From NCBI GenBank assembly GCA_022644775.1, contig JALCHN010000017.1, forward strand, positions 1 to 38,011: a DNA stretch of 38,011 bases. Reading direction: 5' to 3'. This DNA is from Eggerthellaceae bacterium. Its GTDB lineage: Bacteria > Actinomycetota > Coriobacteriia > Coriobacteriales > Eggerthellaceae. A program made the translations under genes and the position numbers. The notes under the pieces were generated by a model that saw nothing but the letters and a program-made list of their open reading frames with translations, made no database searches and was not told where the DNA came from. Below, piece after piece: positions 7,762 to 15,526 of this stretch; position 1 is the stretch's first letter; each line of letters opens with the position of its first letter.

Positions 7762-9291
7762 TTACTCCTCGTGCATGCTATCGACGATGGCGATGAGCTC
7801 CTGAATGGAATGAATACCCATCTTCTGGTAGATGTGCTGCCGATGCGTTGACACGGTGCTTTTAGAAAGGTGCAGCTCTTCCTGGATGTTGGCCAGCGTG
7901 TGTCCCTTGGCGAACAGGGTCATGACCTCGCCTTCGCGTGCAGATAATCCGTATTGGTCGATCACGCGTTGGCACTTCTCGCGGAATCGGTGGCGCGGAG
8001 CGATCGGCAGGATGTTGAGCGCCATGGTGAGATGCTCGTTGGTGAACACGAATGTGGGCACGCAGAGCAGGGCGACGATGCCCGCGATGCAGAAGGGGTA
8101 CACCGTCTGCAGGCTGAACGACCCGCTGAAATAGAGCATCTGACCGGCGACCTGGCCCACGAGCGTGCCGGCGGCCCATCCGGCGCGCGTAAACGCGAAC
8201 GCACGGATGCACGACTCGTAGTAGTGATGACAGAGGCCGCAGATGAGCACCCACACGAACATGCCGAAGCATTGGAAGGCGCCCAGGTTGAAGCTGGTAG
8301 CGAGATAGGTGGGGCCGTCGGGGTAGATGAGGACGCTCGGCGCCAGGGCGGCATCGAGAACCAGCAAGCCGATAACCAGGCTATAGCAGTAGCGCGCGCC
8401 CAACAGCCCCTTCGCGCGCTGCGACACCATAAGCAGACAGATGGCGATGGCGCCTGCCGCCATCAAGAGTCCGCCGGCGCCAACAGCTGTCATGTAGCTT
8501 TGCATGCCGCCGTTCGCAGCGACGACGTTTGCCTGGATGTGAATCGTGCGGATGGTGTAGTTGACGGCGCATGCAATCAACGGCGCAAGGGCAAACGCAA
8601 TGATAAGTTTGCGCAAACGTCGCGTCTGTGTCAGGTCGTAAGGATCGCGCTGGGGCGGGAGCAGAAGCGCATTGATTCCCAAATGCATCGTCTGAGTGCC
8701 GAAGGCGAGCATGAACGCTGAAGCGATAGGCAGCGATGCGCAGAACAGGACATAGGTATAGGTTTCAAACAGTTGGCCCATAAGGAAGAGAACCATGGCT
8801 GCGATATAGGCGATAGCTGCTGCGGCGGTAGCGCGGCGCGTGTCCAGGATGCTCAGCGTGATCCCGAAGCGCAGCAGGAACAACCCCGATGTGATTCCCG
8901 AAAGGACGCCTGCTGCGGTGAGCACCGCGAGCGATGATGCGCCTGGCGCTCCGAGCAGCAACGTGCACAGGTTGCTTACGCTCATGCCCAGCGGAAGCAG
9001 CGCATAGGAGAGGCGGCGTTCCATCAGCTGTCGGGCCTTTTCGGGCATAAGACCTGCCGCTGCGAGCGTAACGGTGATCGCGAGAGACGAAACGAAATAG
9101 ACGGTGTTGAGCATTTGCTCTCCGTCGGCGAATGCGGCGAACTGGCCCATGCTCTGGAACGACGACATCACCCAAGCCATGTTGAACGCGAGTGCGATAC
9201 CGAGCGAGACGACGGGCGCCGAGAAAAGGGTGTCGGGGACGACGGCGACTTGGCGCGCGTCGCGCGCATTCGCCGGGTTCGATTGGTTCAT
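7762..9291 (-). CDS. Membrane-embedded LuxR-family regulator 2
   Basis: A 509-residue paralog in architecture of the regulator at 958. About 12 hydrophobic helices cover residues 25-430, then comes a C-terminal LuxR helix-turn-helix (YGLSAREGEVMTLFAKGHTL, then STVSTHRQHIYQKMGIHS). It is transcribed away from the second molybdoenzyme operon, mirroring cassette 1, and is presumably its dedicated regulator. The N-terminal membrane domains of the two regulators are clearly different in sequence, unlike the nearly identical B subunits. Different inducers are therefore plausible (inference). The ATG at 9291 has AGGAGGA about 7 nt upstream, and longer in-frame starts lack this. A perfect TATAAT lies 22-27 nt before the start on the same strand. 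Confidence 0.86.
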   Translation of the reverse strand: MNQSNPANARDARQVAVVPDTLFSAPVVSLGIALAFNMAWVMSSFQSMGQFAAFADGEQMLNTVYFVSSLAITVTLAAAGLMPEKARQLMERRLSYALLPLGMSVSNLCTLLLGAPGASSLAVLTAAGVLSGITSGLFLLRFGITLSILDTRRATAAAAIAYIAAMVLFLMGQLFETYTYVLFCASLPIASAFMLAFGTQTMHLGINALLLPPQRDPYDLTQTRRLRKLIIAFALAPLIACAVNYTIRTIHIQANVVAANGGMQSYMTAVGAGGLLMAAGAIAICLLMVSQRAKGLLGARYCYSLVIGLLVLDAALAPSVLIYPDGPTYLATSFNLGAFQCFGMFVWVLICGLCHHYYESCIRAFAFTRAGWAAGTLVGQVAGQMLYFSGSFSLQTVYPFCIAGIVALLCVPTFVFTNEHLTMALNILPIAPRHRFREKCQRVIDQYGLSAREGEVMTLFAKGHTLANIQEELHLSKSTVSTHRQHIYQKMGIHSIQELIAIVDSMHEE

Positions 9292-9312
9292 GCAGCTTCC
9301 TCCTGGCGCTCC

Positions 9313-9332
9313 ATTATACCCAGTGTGTGGGT
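9313..9332 (-). promoter_or_regulatory. Promoter -10 and operator-like palindrome of regulator 2
   Basis: The minus strand carries TATAAT at 9318-9313, giving a leader of only about 15 nt before the AGGAGG-led ATG at 9291. Immediately upstream is the palindrome ACCCA-gtgtg-TGGGT (9318-9332), which overlaps the promoter spacer. No good -35 hexamer is seen at 16-18 nt, which suggests activator dependence or autoregulation. Confidence 0.5.
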
Positions 9333-9400
9333 TCGGCATCCTCGTTTGGGCGCGCATGCTCATACCTTGTTCTCTCGTGACGCAAAGCGTGCAATTGGTT

Positions 9401-9416
9401 CGTGTTTTCCCAGGTA
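9401..9416 (-). promoter_or_regulatory. Candidate regulator box, cassette 2
   Basis: The plus strand reads CGTGTTTTCCCAGGTA; the minus strand reads TACCTGGGAAAACACG. It matches 14 of 15 core positions of the box at 2603-2617 in the equivalent divergent region of cassette 1, but in the opposite orientation relative to the operon. Confidence 0.4.
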
Positions 9417-9482
9417 AATGGCATCGTGCTCTGAGCATGAGGGCGAAATTGTGTGCAAATCGTGGCGCTTGCTCGATGTGCG

Positions 9483-9510
9483 GGGTCCCTCGAAGCGGCA
9501 AGTTGGACCC
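9483..9510 (+). promoter_or_regulatory. Leader inverted repeat before operon 2
   Basis: GGGTCC (9483-9488) and GGACCC (9505-9510) are perfect inverted arms with a 16-nt loop, 14 nt before the AGGAGG ribosome site of the second catalytic subunit. It could be an operator or a leader hairpin affecting translation. It has no counterpart at the same place in cassette 1. Confidence 0.3.
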
Positions 9511-9536
9511 ACAGGCACATTCGAGAGGAGGAATGT

Positions 9537-12521
9537 ATGAGTCACTTCAATATGACCCGCCGCGCGTTCACGAAAACGGCAGCCGCCACATTGGCGGTGG
9601 GCGCTCTCGCAAGCGCGAGCGCGGGTTCTGCTCTTGCCGAATCGACAACGACGTCTAATTCGTCAAGCGGGGAAGTGAGGCGCGTTCGTTCCACCTGCCG
9701 CGGCTGCGGCAAGATGGAATGCGGCGTGTGGGTGTACGTGAAGGATGGGAAGGTCATCCGCAGCGAAGGCGACGAGGATGCCTTCCAGTCGATGGGCAAC
9801 CACTGCAGTAAGGGGCAGGCTTCGCTGCAGGCGGCCTATCATCCCGATCGCCTGCAGTACCCTATGAAGCGCACGAATCCCAAAGGCGACAGCGACCCGG
9901 GTTGGGTGCGCATCTCTTGGGACGAGGCCATGGATACAATTGGCCAGAAGTTTTCCGAACTGCAGTCGCGCTACGGCAATGAAACCTACTTCAGCATGGC
10001 GGGCACGAGCCGTATTTGGTCGATGGGCCCCTATGCCGCGTTGAAGCAGTGCTTCGTGTCGCCCAATGCCATCCAGGCAAACGAGATTTGCAAGGGTCCG
10101 CGCTTTTATGCCACCAAGCTTAACGACTACAACGCCTACAGCTGGATGGAAGTGGTCGGCAGGCCGAAGGTCTATGTGCAGTGGGGCGGCGCTTCCGAAC
10201 TGTCCAACTACGACGACAGTTGCCGCACCACCGTCGACGTGGCGACGCGCGCCGTCAAGCACATCGTGGTCGACCCGCGTCTTACCAACCTCGGCAAGGA
10301 GGCCGATATCTGGCTGCCGCTACGTCCCGGCACCGACGCCGCCATGGCGCTTGGTTGGATCAACGTCATTATCGACAAGGGCCTAATCGACGACCTCTAC
10401 GTCCGCAAATGGATGAACGCTCCAATGCTGGTAGTGGAGGACAGCGATTGGGAACCCACCGAAAGCGATTCCACTCATACGCACGGCACCACGAAAAACC
10501 ACCTGCTCAAGCAGTCCGACATCATGGAGGGCGGCTCGAACACGGCTTTCATGGTGCTCAATGAGGTCAACAATCAGCTCACCTACTACGAAGCCAACGG
10601 CGCAACAGCTGCCTCATCGGTGACGGGCGCGAGTTCGGCCGGGCTTTCGGGCGGCACGTCGGCGTCGGGCACCGTGCTGCCTCATTGGGAGGGCGAGGAC
10701 TGGAAGCCGGCAACCGCCGGCAAGCAGGCCAATCAGGCGGGCCTCGACCTCACCGGTCAGTCGCAGGGTTTCGTTATCGATCCGACCCCCTTCATCGACG
10801 GCCTCTATCCGGCGCTGTTCACGCCGGAAGGCGGCCTGGAAGTCACGTTGAAAGATGGCCGCACCGTGCACTGCCGCACCGTGTGGGAACATCTAATCGA
10901 CCGCGTGAAGGACTACACGCCCGAGCGCGTGGCCGAAATTACCGGCTGCGATGCCGACAAAATCGTCGAAGCCGCCGTCACGTACGCGACGCGCGTCGAC
11001 CCCGATAGCGGCTATGGCAACGGCGGTATCCAGTACATGCTGCCGTTGGAACACAGCTGCAATAGCCTGCAGACGAATCGCTGCATGGATATCCTCTGCG
11101 GCATCACCGGCAACATGGACATTCCGGGCGGTATGCGCGGCTCGACGGCCGGTTGGCCCTTCTTTGACCTGGCCATGACCCTTCCGTCCGCGTCTTCAGT
11201 GAAGGGCAGCCCCGACCAATCGAAGATCATCGGCAGCGACAAGTTCCCGCTGCTCGCCGACCCCAAGTGCAATCCCAGCTGGGCGGACGCCACGAGCATC
11301 TACGAGTGCATCGACACGGGGAAGCCTTATAAGCTTTCCTGCGGCATCGGCCAATCGGGCGACCACATGAACCAGTCCAATAGCCTTTATGCCTACGAGC
11401 AGCTGCAGAAGCTCGACTTCTGGGTGTCGATCGATATGTGGAAGACGCCCACGGTGGGCATGGCCGATATCGTGCTGCCGTGCGCCCATTGGATGGAACT
11501 CGACTGCATCCGTAAGAGCCAGGGCTCTTCGGGCTCGTTCGGCGCTACGTGCAAGGTTGTCGACCCGCCGGCGGAAGCCGAACCCGACCTGAAGATCGTC
11601 ATGCGGATTTTCAAGGCTATGGGTCAACCTTATTCCAAAGACCCCGACGACCCGTGGCCCATCGACAACGCCGAAGAGGTCTGCGGCAACATCAGCCTCG
11701 CCGGCTTCCGCATCCCCGATTGGAACGATTACAAGGAAGAGTTCCAGAAGAACGGCCCCTTCGATTCGAAGGTAGAAAAGCCCGAAGCTTGGGGCACCTA
11801 TCGTCGCTATGAAACCGGGTGGGCTACGACTTCCGACCAACCGGCGGCCTTGCAGAAGGTAATGGACCATCCGCAAGGGTGGGATACCACTACCGGCAAG
11901 CAGGAAATCTGGTCGACGGTGCTCGACAGCTATTATCCCGATGACGACGCCGCGATTCCCAACTTCCGTGAAGCGCCGCACGGCCCCGTAGCCGATCCCG
12001 ACCGCTACACGACCGACAACGACTTCCTGGCTACGACCGGGCGCCGCATCCCGGTCTACTTCCACAGCGAACATCGTCAGCTGCCGTGGTGCCGCGAGCT
12101 GTGGCCCGTGCCCCGCATCGAGATGAACCCGGCTGACGCCGACAAAATCGGCGTGACTCAGGGCGATTGGGTGTGGATCGAAACCGAATGGGGCAAGATT
12201 CGCGAAGTAGTCGACCTGTATTACGGCATCAACCAAGGTGTAGTGAACCTGGAGCACCAGTGGTGGTTCCCGGAGCTCGACCAGGCAGACAAGGGTTTCA
12301 AGCTCTGCGGCGCCAACTGCCTAATCGATAAAGATGCACAGGACCCCTTCATCGGCTCGTCGAACTTGCGCGCCTACGCCGTGCATGTCTACAAGGCTAC
12401 GGCTGACAACAGCCCGTTCGGCGACCCGGTGCCCTGCGGCGACGATGGCACCGAAATCATTCACGATTCGAGCGATCCGCGCCTGAAGGCATGGGCGCCC
12501 ACATACGAAGGGAGGGACTAG
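9537..12521 (+). CDS. Tat-exported molybdopterin oxidoreductase 2, catalytic subunit (catechol dehydroxylase-like)
   Basis: A 994-residue paralog of the enzyme at 2802. It has a Tat signal (NMTRRAFTKTAAATLAVGAL, ending SALAES), a [4Fe-4S] site C54-x2-C57-x4-C62-x27-C90, and candidate Mo-ligand C185 in EICKGPRF. The N-terminal and C-terminal thirds align almost gap-free with paralog 1. The middle differs more, including an added Ser/Gly/Ala/Thr-rich segment at about residues 355-379, absent from the paralog. Low-complexity insertions are unusual in this family, and this one probably forms a surface loop. Like its sister it should act outside the membrane on an organic electron acceptor; the substrate is unknown. 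The ATG at 9537 follows AGGAGG at 6 nt. An overlapping ATG at 9533 is out of frame. The stop is 1 nt before the next start. Confidence 0.88.
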   Translation: MSHFNMTRRAFTKTAAATLAVGALASASAGSALAESTTTSNSSSGEVRRVRSTCRGCGKMECGVWVYVKDGKVIRSEGDEDAFQSMGNHCSKGQASLQAAYHPDRLQYPMKRTNPKGDSDPGWVRISWDEAMDTIGQKFSELQSRYGNETYFSMAGTSRIWSMGPYAALKQCFVSPNAIQANEICKGPRFYATKLNDYNAYSWMEVVGRPKVYVQWGGASELSNYDDSCRTTVDVATRAVKHIVVDPRLTNLGKEADIWLPLRPGTDAAMALGWINVIIDKGLIDDLYVRKWMNAPMLVVEDSDWEPTESDSTHTHGTTKNHLLKQSDIMEGGSNTAFMVLNEVNNQLTYYEANGATAASSVTGASSAGLSGGTSASGTVLPHWEGEDWKPATAGKQANQAGLDLTGQSQGFVIDPTPFIDGLYPALFTPEGGLEVTLKDGRTVHCRTVWEHLIDRVKDYTPERVAEITGCDADKIVEAAVTYATRVDPDSGYGNGGIQYMLPLEHSCNSLQTNRCMDILCGITGNMDIPGGMRGSTAGWPFFDLAMTLPSASSVKGSPDQSKIIGSDKFPLLADPKCNPSWADATSIYECIDTGKPYKLSCGIGQSGDHMNQSNSLYAYEQLQKLDFWVSIDMWKTPTVGMADIVLPCAHWMELDCIRKSQGSSGSFGATCKVVDPPAEAEPDLKIVMRIFKAMGQPYSKDPDDPWPIDNAEEVCGNISLAGFRIPDWNDYKEEFQKNGPFDSKVEKPEAWGTYRRYETGWATTSDQPAALQKVMDHPQGWDTTTGKQEIWSTVLDSYYPDDDAAIPNFREAPHGPVADPDRYTTDNDFLATTGRRIPVYFHSEHRQLPWCRELWPVPRIEMNPADADKIGVTQGDWVWIETEWGKIREVVDLYYGINQGVVNLEHQWWFPELDQADKGFKLCGANCLIDKDAQDPFIGSSNLRAYAVHVYKATADNSPFGDPVPCGDDGTEIIHDSSDPRLKAWAPTYEGRD

Positions 12522-12522
12522 C

Positions 12523-13161
12523 ATGACCCAATATGCAATTGTGACCGACTTGAACAAGTGCGTCGGCTGCCTTGCGTGCAGTGTGGCTTGCAAGGCCATG
12601 AATGGTGTGCCCATTGGCAACTTCTGGAACAAGACCCTGCGCATCGGGCCCAATCCCAAGTACGAAGGCGCGCAGTTCCCCGATGTCGAGATGTACTTCC
12701 TCACTGTGCAGTGCCAGCACTGCGAGGACCCCGAGTGCGTGAAGGTCTGTCCCACGCAGGCCAGCCATAAGCTCGACGACGGCACCGTGCAGATCGACAA
12801 GAGCAAGTGCATCGGCTGCCAGTTCTGCGTCATGAGCTGCCCCTACGGCGTGCGCTATCTGAACGAGGACGAGCGCGTGGTCGAAAAGTGCACTCTGTGC
12901 GAGCAGCGCGTGGCTCAAGACGAGCTGCCCGCCTGCGTGGCCCAGTGCGGCGGGTTCGCCCGCTGGTTCGGCGACTTGGACGAAGGCATCGAAACCTTCC
13001 GCGGACCTTACGGCAAGCAGCTGGGCGAGTTGGTAGGGGATGGGTGCGACTATCCGGTGAAGCCGTTTTCCGATAGTGACGTGCATACGCTGCCCAACGT
13101 GGGCAACAACCCCAGCTTCCGCTATATCCTGCGCGACCGCACGTGGCAGGGGGAGGAGTAG
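12523..13161 (+). CDS. DmsB-like ferredoxin subunit 2 (four [4Fe-4S] clusters)
   Basis: A 212-residue paralog of the subunit at 5719 with all cluster cysteines kept (CVGCLACSVACK, CQHCEDPECVKVCP, CIGCQFCVMSCP, CTLCEQ...CVAQC). Residues 1-155 are close to identical to paralog 1. The tail (from about residue 160) is 9 residues shorter and diverged until it reconverges at NVGNNPSFRYI. That shows where the two complexes may differ in contacts with their own catalytic or anchor subunits (inference). It starts 1 nt after the preceding stop, with GGAGGGA as the ribosome site inside the upstream gene. Confidence 0.92.
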   Translation: MTQYAIVTDLNKCVGCLACSVACKAMNGVPIGNFWNKTLRIGPNPKYEGAQFPDVEMYFLTVQCQHCEDPECVKVCPTQASHKLDDGTVQIDKSKCIGCQFCVMSCPYGVRYLNEDERVVEKCTLCEQRVAQDELPACVAQCGGFARWFGDLDEGIETFRGPYGKQLGELVGDGCDYPVKPFSDSDVHTLPNVGNNPSFRYILRDRTWQGEE

Positions 13162-13164
13162 ATC

Positions 13165-14034
13165 ATGGAACTGCAATGGCCTCTCATCCTCTTCACAACG
13201 CTGCTCGCCTGGTCATGCGGGTTGTTCGGCGCCCAGGCGGCGGCCGCCCTCAAGGGCGAGGCCGAAAAGGCGCAGGTGCCCGCGCTCGCGTGCTCGGTCA
13301 TCCTGCTCGCCGCCAGCGGCATAGCCGTCTTCTTCCACCTGCAGCATTGGGAGCGCATCTTCAACGGTTTCGGCCACATCACGAGCGGCATCACGCAGGA
13401 GCTCATCTTCATCGTGGCGCTCGTGGTCGTCATGGTCGTCTACTTCGCCGACCTGCGCCGCAACGGCGCGCCCGGCAAGGCGGTCGCCTGGTGCGCAGTC
13501 GTCTTCTCAGCGGTTCTCGTGCTCGTGGCCGGTCACTCCTACATGATGCCCTCCCGCCCCGCGTGGGATACCTTCCTTGGACCGCTGTCGCTTCTGGGCG
13601 CCGCGCTCGGCGCCGGCCCCGCGACCTTTGAGCTGATCGCCTCCTTGAAGGGCGGCACGGCCGACCCCGACGGAGCTGGGGATCGCCTGGTCCTATGGGG
13701 GAGCGTCGCCAATGCCGCGCTCGTCGCCGTCTACGTTGCCGCGATGGCAGCCGCGGGATCGGCGTTCACGAGCGTGGGCTACAGCTTCGACCCGACGCAT
13801 CCTACCGAGGCGCTCGCGTCGGCGGCGGCCTACGGTCCCTTCGCATCGGGGACGGCGCCCTTCTCGGTGGGGGCGATCGTCTGCGCCGTCGCCGCCCTCG
13901 CGGTGGCCGCCGCCTTCCGGAAGAAGCCGCGCGCGGCCGTCTTCGCCGTCGTCGCGGCCCTGGCGGTGGCGAGCGCGCTGCTCCTGCGCGTGGCCTTCTA
14001 CCTCTGCGGCGGGGACGTGTTCATGCTCTACTAG
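13165..14034 (+). CDS. DmsC-like membrane anchor subunit 2
   Basis: A 289-residue anchor of the same length as paralog 1, with the same opening MELQWPLILFTT, FHLQHWERIFNGFGH and GHSYMMPSRP motifs and about eight membrane helices. The stop-to-start gap is 3 nt, and the ribosome site GGGGGAGGAG is within the upstream gene. The third-position GC here is noticeably higher than in paralog 1 (long runs of GCC, CTC and GTC). Base composition has therefore drifted or been acquired differently after duplication. The role inferred from the family is membrane attachment and menaquinol oxidation for the second complex. Confidence 0.9.
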   Translation: MELQWPLILFTTLLAWSCGLFGAQAAAALKGEAEKAQVPALACSVILLAASGIAVFFHLQHWERIFNGFGHITSGITQELIFIVALVVVMVVYFADLRRNGAPGKAVAWCAVVFSAVLVLVAGHSYMMPSRPAWDTFLGPLSLLGAALGAGPATFELIASLKGGTADPDGAGDRLVLWGSVANAALVAVYVAAMAAAGSAFTSVGYSFDPTHPTEALASAAAYGPFASGTAPFSVGAIVCAVAALAVAAAFRKKPRAAVFAVVAALAVASALLLRVAFYLCGGDVFMLY

Positions 14035-14200
14035 CCCCTCGCCGGCCGGCCCCTTCCCCGGACATCCCTCCCTCCCGCCGGGGGAGGGGTCGGCCCGGCG
14101 CCTTTCCCGGACGGACCCTCCGGAGGCGGCGGTTTCGCCGCTCCGGTCTCAGGCCGAGAAGCCTCGGGGGCGCGCGGCCCTTTCGCCGCCCCACGACATA

Positions 14201-14272
14201 GAAGCCCCCAGCGGGCGCGACTCGAACCCCATACCCCCTTGCAAACACGAGTCGCGCGCGCCGGGGGCTTCG
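14201..14272. repeat. 72-nt conserved hairpin downstream of operon 2
   Basis: All 72 positions equal 7486-7557, while the flanking DNA and the genes upstream have diverged. The outer GAAGCCCCC/GGGGGCTTC stem and the inner GCGCGACTCG/CGAGTCGCGC stem are both perfect. Position after the third operon gene is the same as in cassette 1. Confidence 0.75.
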
Positions 14273-14431
14273 CTCGTGTTACGGGAGGCGGCTGTTTGCA
14301 CGGGCTCGCCGGCGAGAGCTCCGCCGGTCGGTCGGCGGAAGCGCACCCGCGCCGGCCATCTGCCGTTTCGGGCGCCATCGTCGTGCGGCAGCCGCACGAC
14401 GATGGCTGCCGCCCCTGCCCTTAGCGCCGCC

Positions 14432-14500
14432 TGGCTCGAATGGGCGGAATTGCGGTCGATTTCCGGGCCCGCTGGCGCAGATGTCGAGAAATGTGGTCGC
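14432..14500 (+). repeat. Left arm of 69-nt imperfect inverted repeat (32-nt repeat copy d)
   Basis: Begins TGGCTCGAATGGGCGGAATT and contains GCGGTCGATTTCC and AAATGTGGTCGC. It matches the reverse complement of 14599-14667 at roughly four of five positions without gaps. Its first 32 nt belong to the same degenerate family as the copies at 613, 654 and 806. Confidence 0.6.
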
Positions 14501-14598
14501 CTCAGAATGTCTACATGTTCGAATCGGGAACGATGCGCCCGTCGTTCTCGGCAAATTCCCAGGTCACCGAGCCTCACTTCGCAAGCGGCCTTCGAGCT

Positions 14599-14667
14599 GC
14601 AACCACATTTCTGCCATTCTCAGCCGTCGAGCTCCGAAATCGACCGCACTTCGTCTGATTTGAGCCA
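14599..14667 (-). repeat. Right arm of 69-nt imperfect inverted repeat (32-nt repeat copy e)
   Basis: On the minus strand this reads TGGCTCAAATCAGACGAAGT, then GCGGTCGATTTCGG and AAATGTGGTTGC. The arms are about 100 nt apart, too long for a simple terminator. They look like two inverted copies of a small dispersed element. Confidence 0.6.
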
Positions 14668-14798
14668 GAGGGGAAGGCTTCTCTGCAGGGCGCAATCGCT
14701 CCCTTCCATATGCGGTAGCGGCGGTGTGTCGATTGACTCCTTTGGCATTTGCTCTATTCTGCGCATTGAACCACACAGTGTTCTATCGGATAACTCAT

Positions 14799-14820
14799 AT
14801 GTAGCTATAATGACGTACAT
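14799..14820 (+). promoter_or_regulatory. Promoter of the antitoxin gene with inverted repeat
   Basis: A perfect TATAAT (14806-14811) lies about 20 nt before the ribosome site of the antitoxin gene. It sits between the inverted arms ATGTA (14799-14803) and TACAT (14816-14820). RelB/DinJ antitoxins autorepress through such palindromes, so this is a likely operator. The -35 region at 17 nt upstream is weak. Confidence 0.5.
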
Positions 14821-14841
14821 ACGGTGACAAAAGGAGTGGGT

Positions 14842-15090
14842 ATGACGCAAACCGCAACGCTCAATGTACGTATGGATGCTGAAACAAAACGGGAGTTCAC
14901 GCAATTCTGTGACGAGCTTGGGCTTTCCGCTTCGTCGCTTATGAACGTTTTCGCAAAGACGGTCGTGCGCAATCAGGCGGTTCCGTTTCCGCTCACGTCC
15001 CAAGCTATTGCGCCTTCCGATCGTTACGCGCCTCTCGGGGTTTTACCGGACGCCGCGGCGAGACCTGCTCAAGAGCTTTCGTTTTTCTAA
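14842..15090 (+). CDS. RelB/DinJ-family antitoxin, apparently without its toxin
   Basis: An 82-residue protein whose first 45 residues fit the ribbon-helix-helix fold of DinJ/RelB antitoxins: a strand ATLNVRMDAETKREF, then the helices FCDELGLSASSLMNVFAKTV. Such proteins bind DNA through this fold and neutralise a RelE/YafQ RNase with their C-terminal tail. Here the tail (from about residue 50) does not look like the usual DinJ toxin-binding helix, and no RelE-like gene follows before the MGMT gene. The pair may have decayed, or the tail may be frameshifted. The ATG at 14842 was chosen for AAGGAG 7 nt upstream over a GTG at 14824. Identification rests on the N-terminal half only. Confidence 0.68.
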   Translation: MTQTATLNVRMDAETKREFTQFCDELGLSASSLMNVFAKTVVRNQAVPFPLTSQAIAPSDRYAPLGVLPDAAARPAQELSFF

Positions 15091-15181
15091 CAATCGGTAC
15101 GTCCGATCTGACAGAGCGGGTTTCTGGGATGCGAATGCGTATGCGAAGGGCATGCAAGCCCAAGTAGAAAGGCGGAAAGCC

Positions 15182-15526
15182 ATGGACGAAGGATTCTTCC
15201 AGCGGGTCTACGGCGTCGTGCAACAGATTCCGCGCGGGAGCGTGACGACGTACGGGCAGATTGCCCGCATGATCGGCGAGCCGCGCAAGGCCCGCTACGT
15301 GGGCTTCGCCATGCACGCGAGCCCGGGCGTAGCGGGCGGCGTGCCCTGCCATCGGGTCGTGTTCGCCGACGGCAGCCTGGCGCCCGGCTTCGCGTTCGGC
15401 GGGGCGGACGAGCAGCGCCGCATGCTTGAAGATGAGGGCGTCGCCTTCCTTCCAAGCGGCAAGGTCGACCTGCGTCGGTACGGATGGCCGCAGACGAATG
15501 ATCCGAAAGCCGGTGAGCGCCCATAA
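15182..15526 (+). CDS. MGMT-family DNA-binding protein (alkyltransferase-like)
   Basis: A 114-residue protein made only of the C-terminal DNA-binding domain of O6-methylguanine-DNA methyltransferases. The helix-turn-helix is VTTYGQIARMIGEPRKARYV and the active-site box is PCHRV with C56. Alkyltransferase-like proteins (ATL, YbaZ) usually have Trp in that place, so keeping Cys means alkyl transfer is possible. A single short domain means it might instead flag lesions for excision repair. The ATG at 15182 was chosen because homology begins there and a GGAAAG site precedes it; an upstream ATG at 15152 is possible. The stop codon lies inside a long hairpin. Confidence 0.82.
   Translation: MDEGFFQRVYGVVQQIPRGSVTTYGQIARMIGEPRKARYVGFAMHASPGVAGGVPCHRVVFADGSLAPGFAFGGADEQRRMLEDEGVAFLPSGKVDLRRYGWPQTNDPKAGERP

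Larger units (their letters stand above)
14035..14841. other. 807-nt intergenic region after cassette 2
   Basis: No gene is supported. Contents in order: a C/G-rich stretch (14040-14095) that can fold, the 72-nt hairpin (14201-14272), its homologous tail to about 14370, an imperfect 69-nt inverted repeat (14432-14500 with 14599-14667), and the promoter region of the antitoxin gene. The last 200 nt are clearly richer in A and T than the rest. Confidence 0.65.

Noticed and set aside
2802-12521. Naming the two molybdoenzymes as a specific dehydroxylase such as dopamine or hydrocaffeate dehydroxylase
   Set aside because: Substrate identity in this family depends on a few residues and cannot be told from reading one sequence; a tree with characterised enzymes would be needed.
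15008-15181. A longer MGMT protein or a toxin gene beginning upstream of 15182
   Set aside because: The added peptide has no MGMT or RelE features, overlaps the antitoxin end, and the family match starts at the ATG at 15182.
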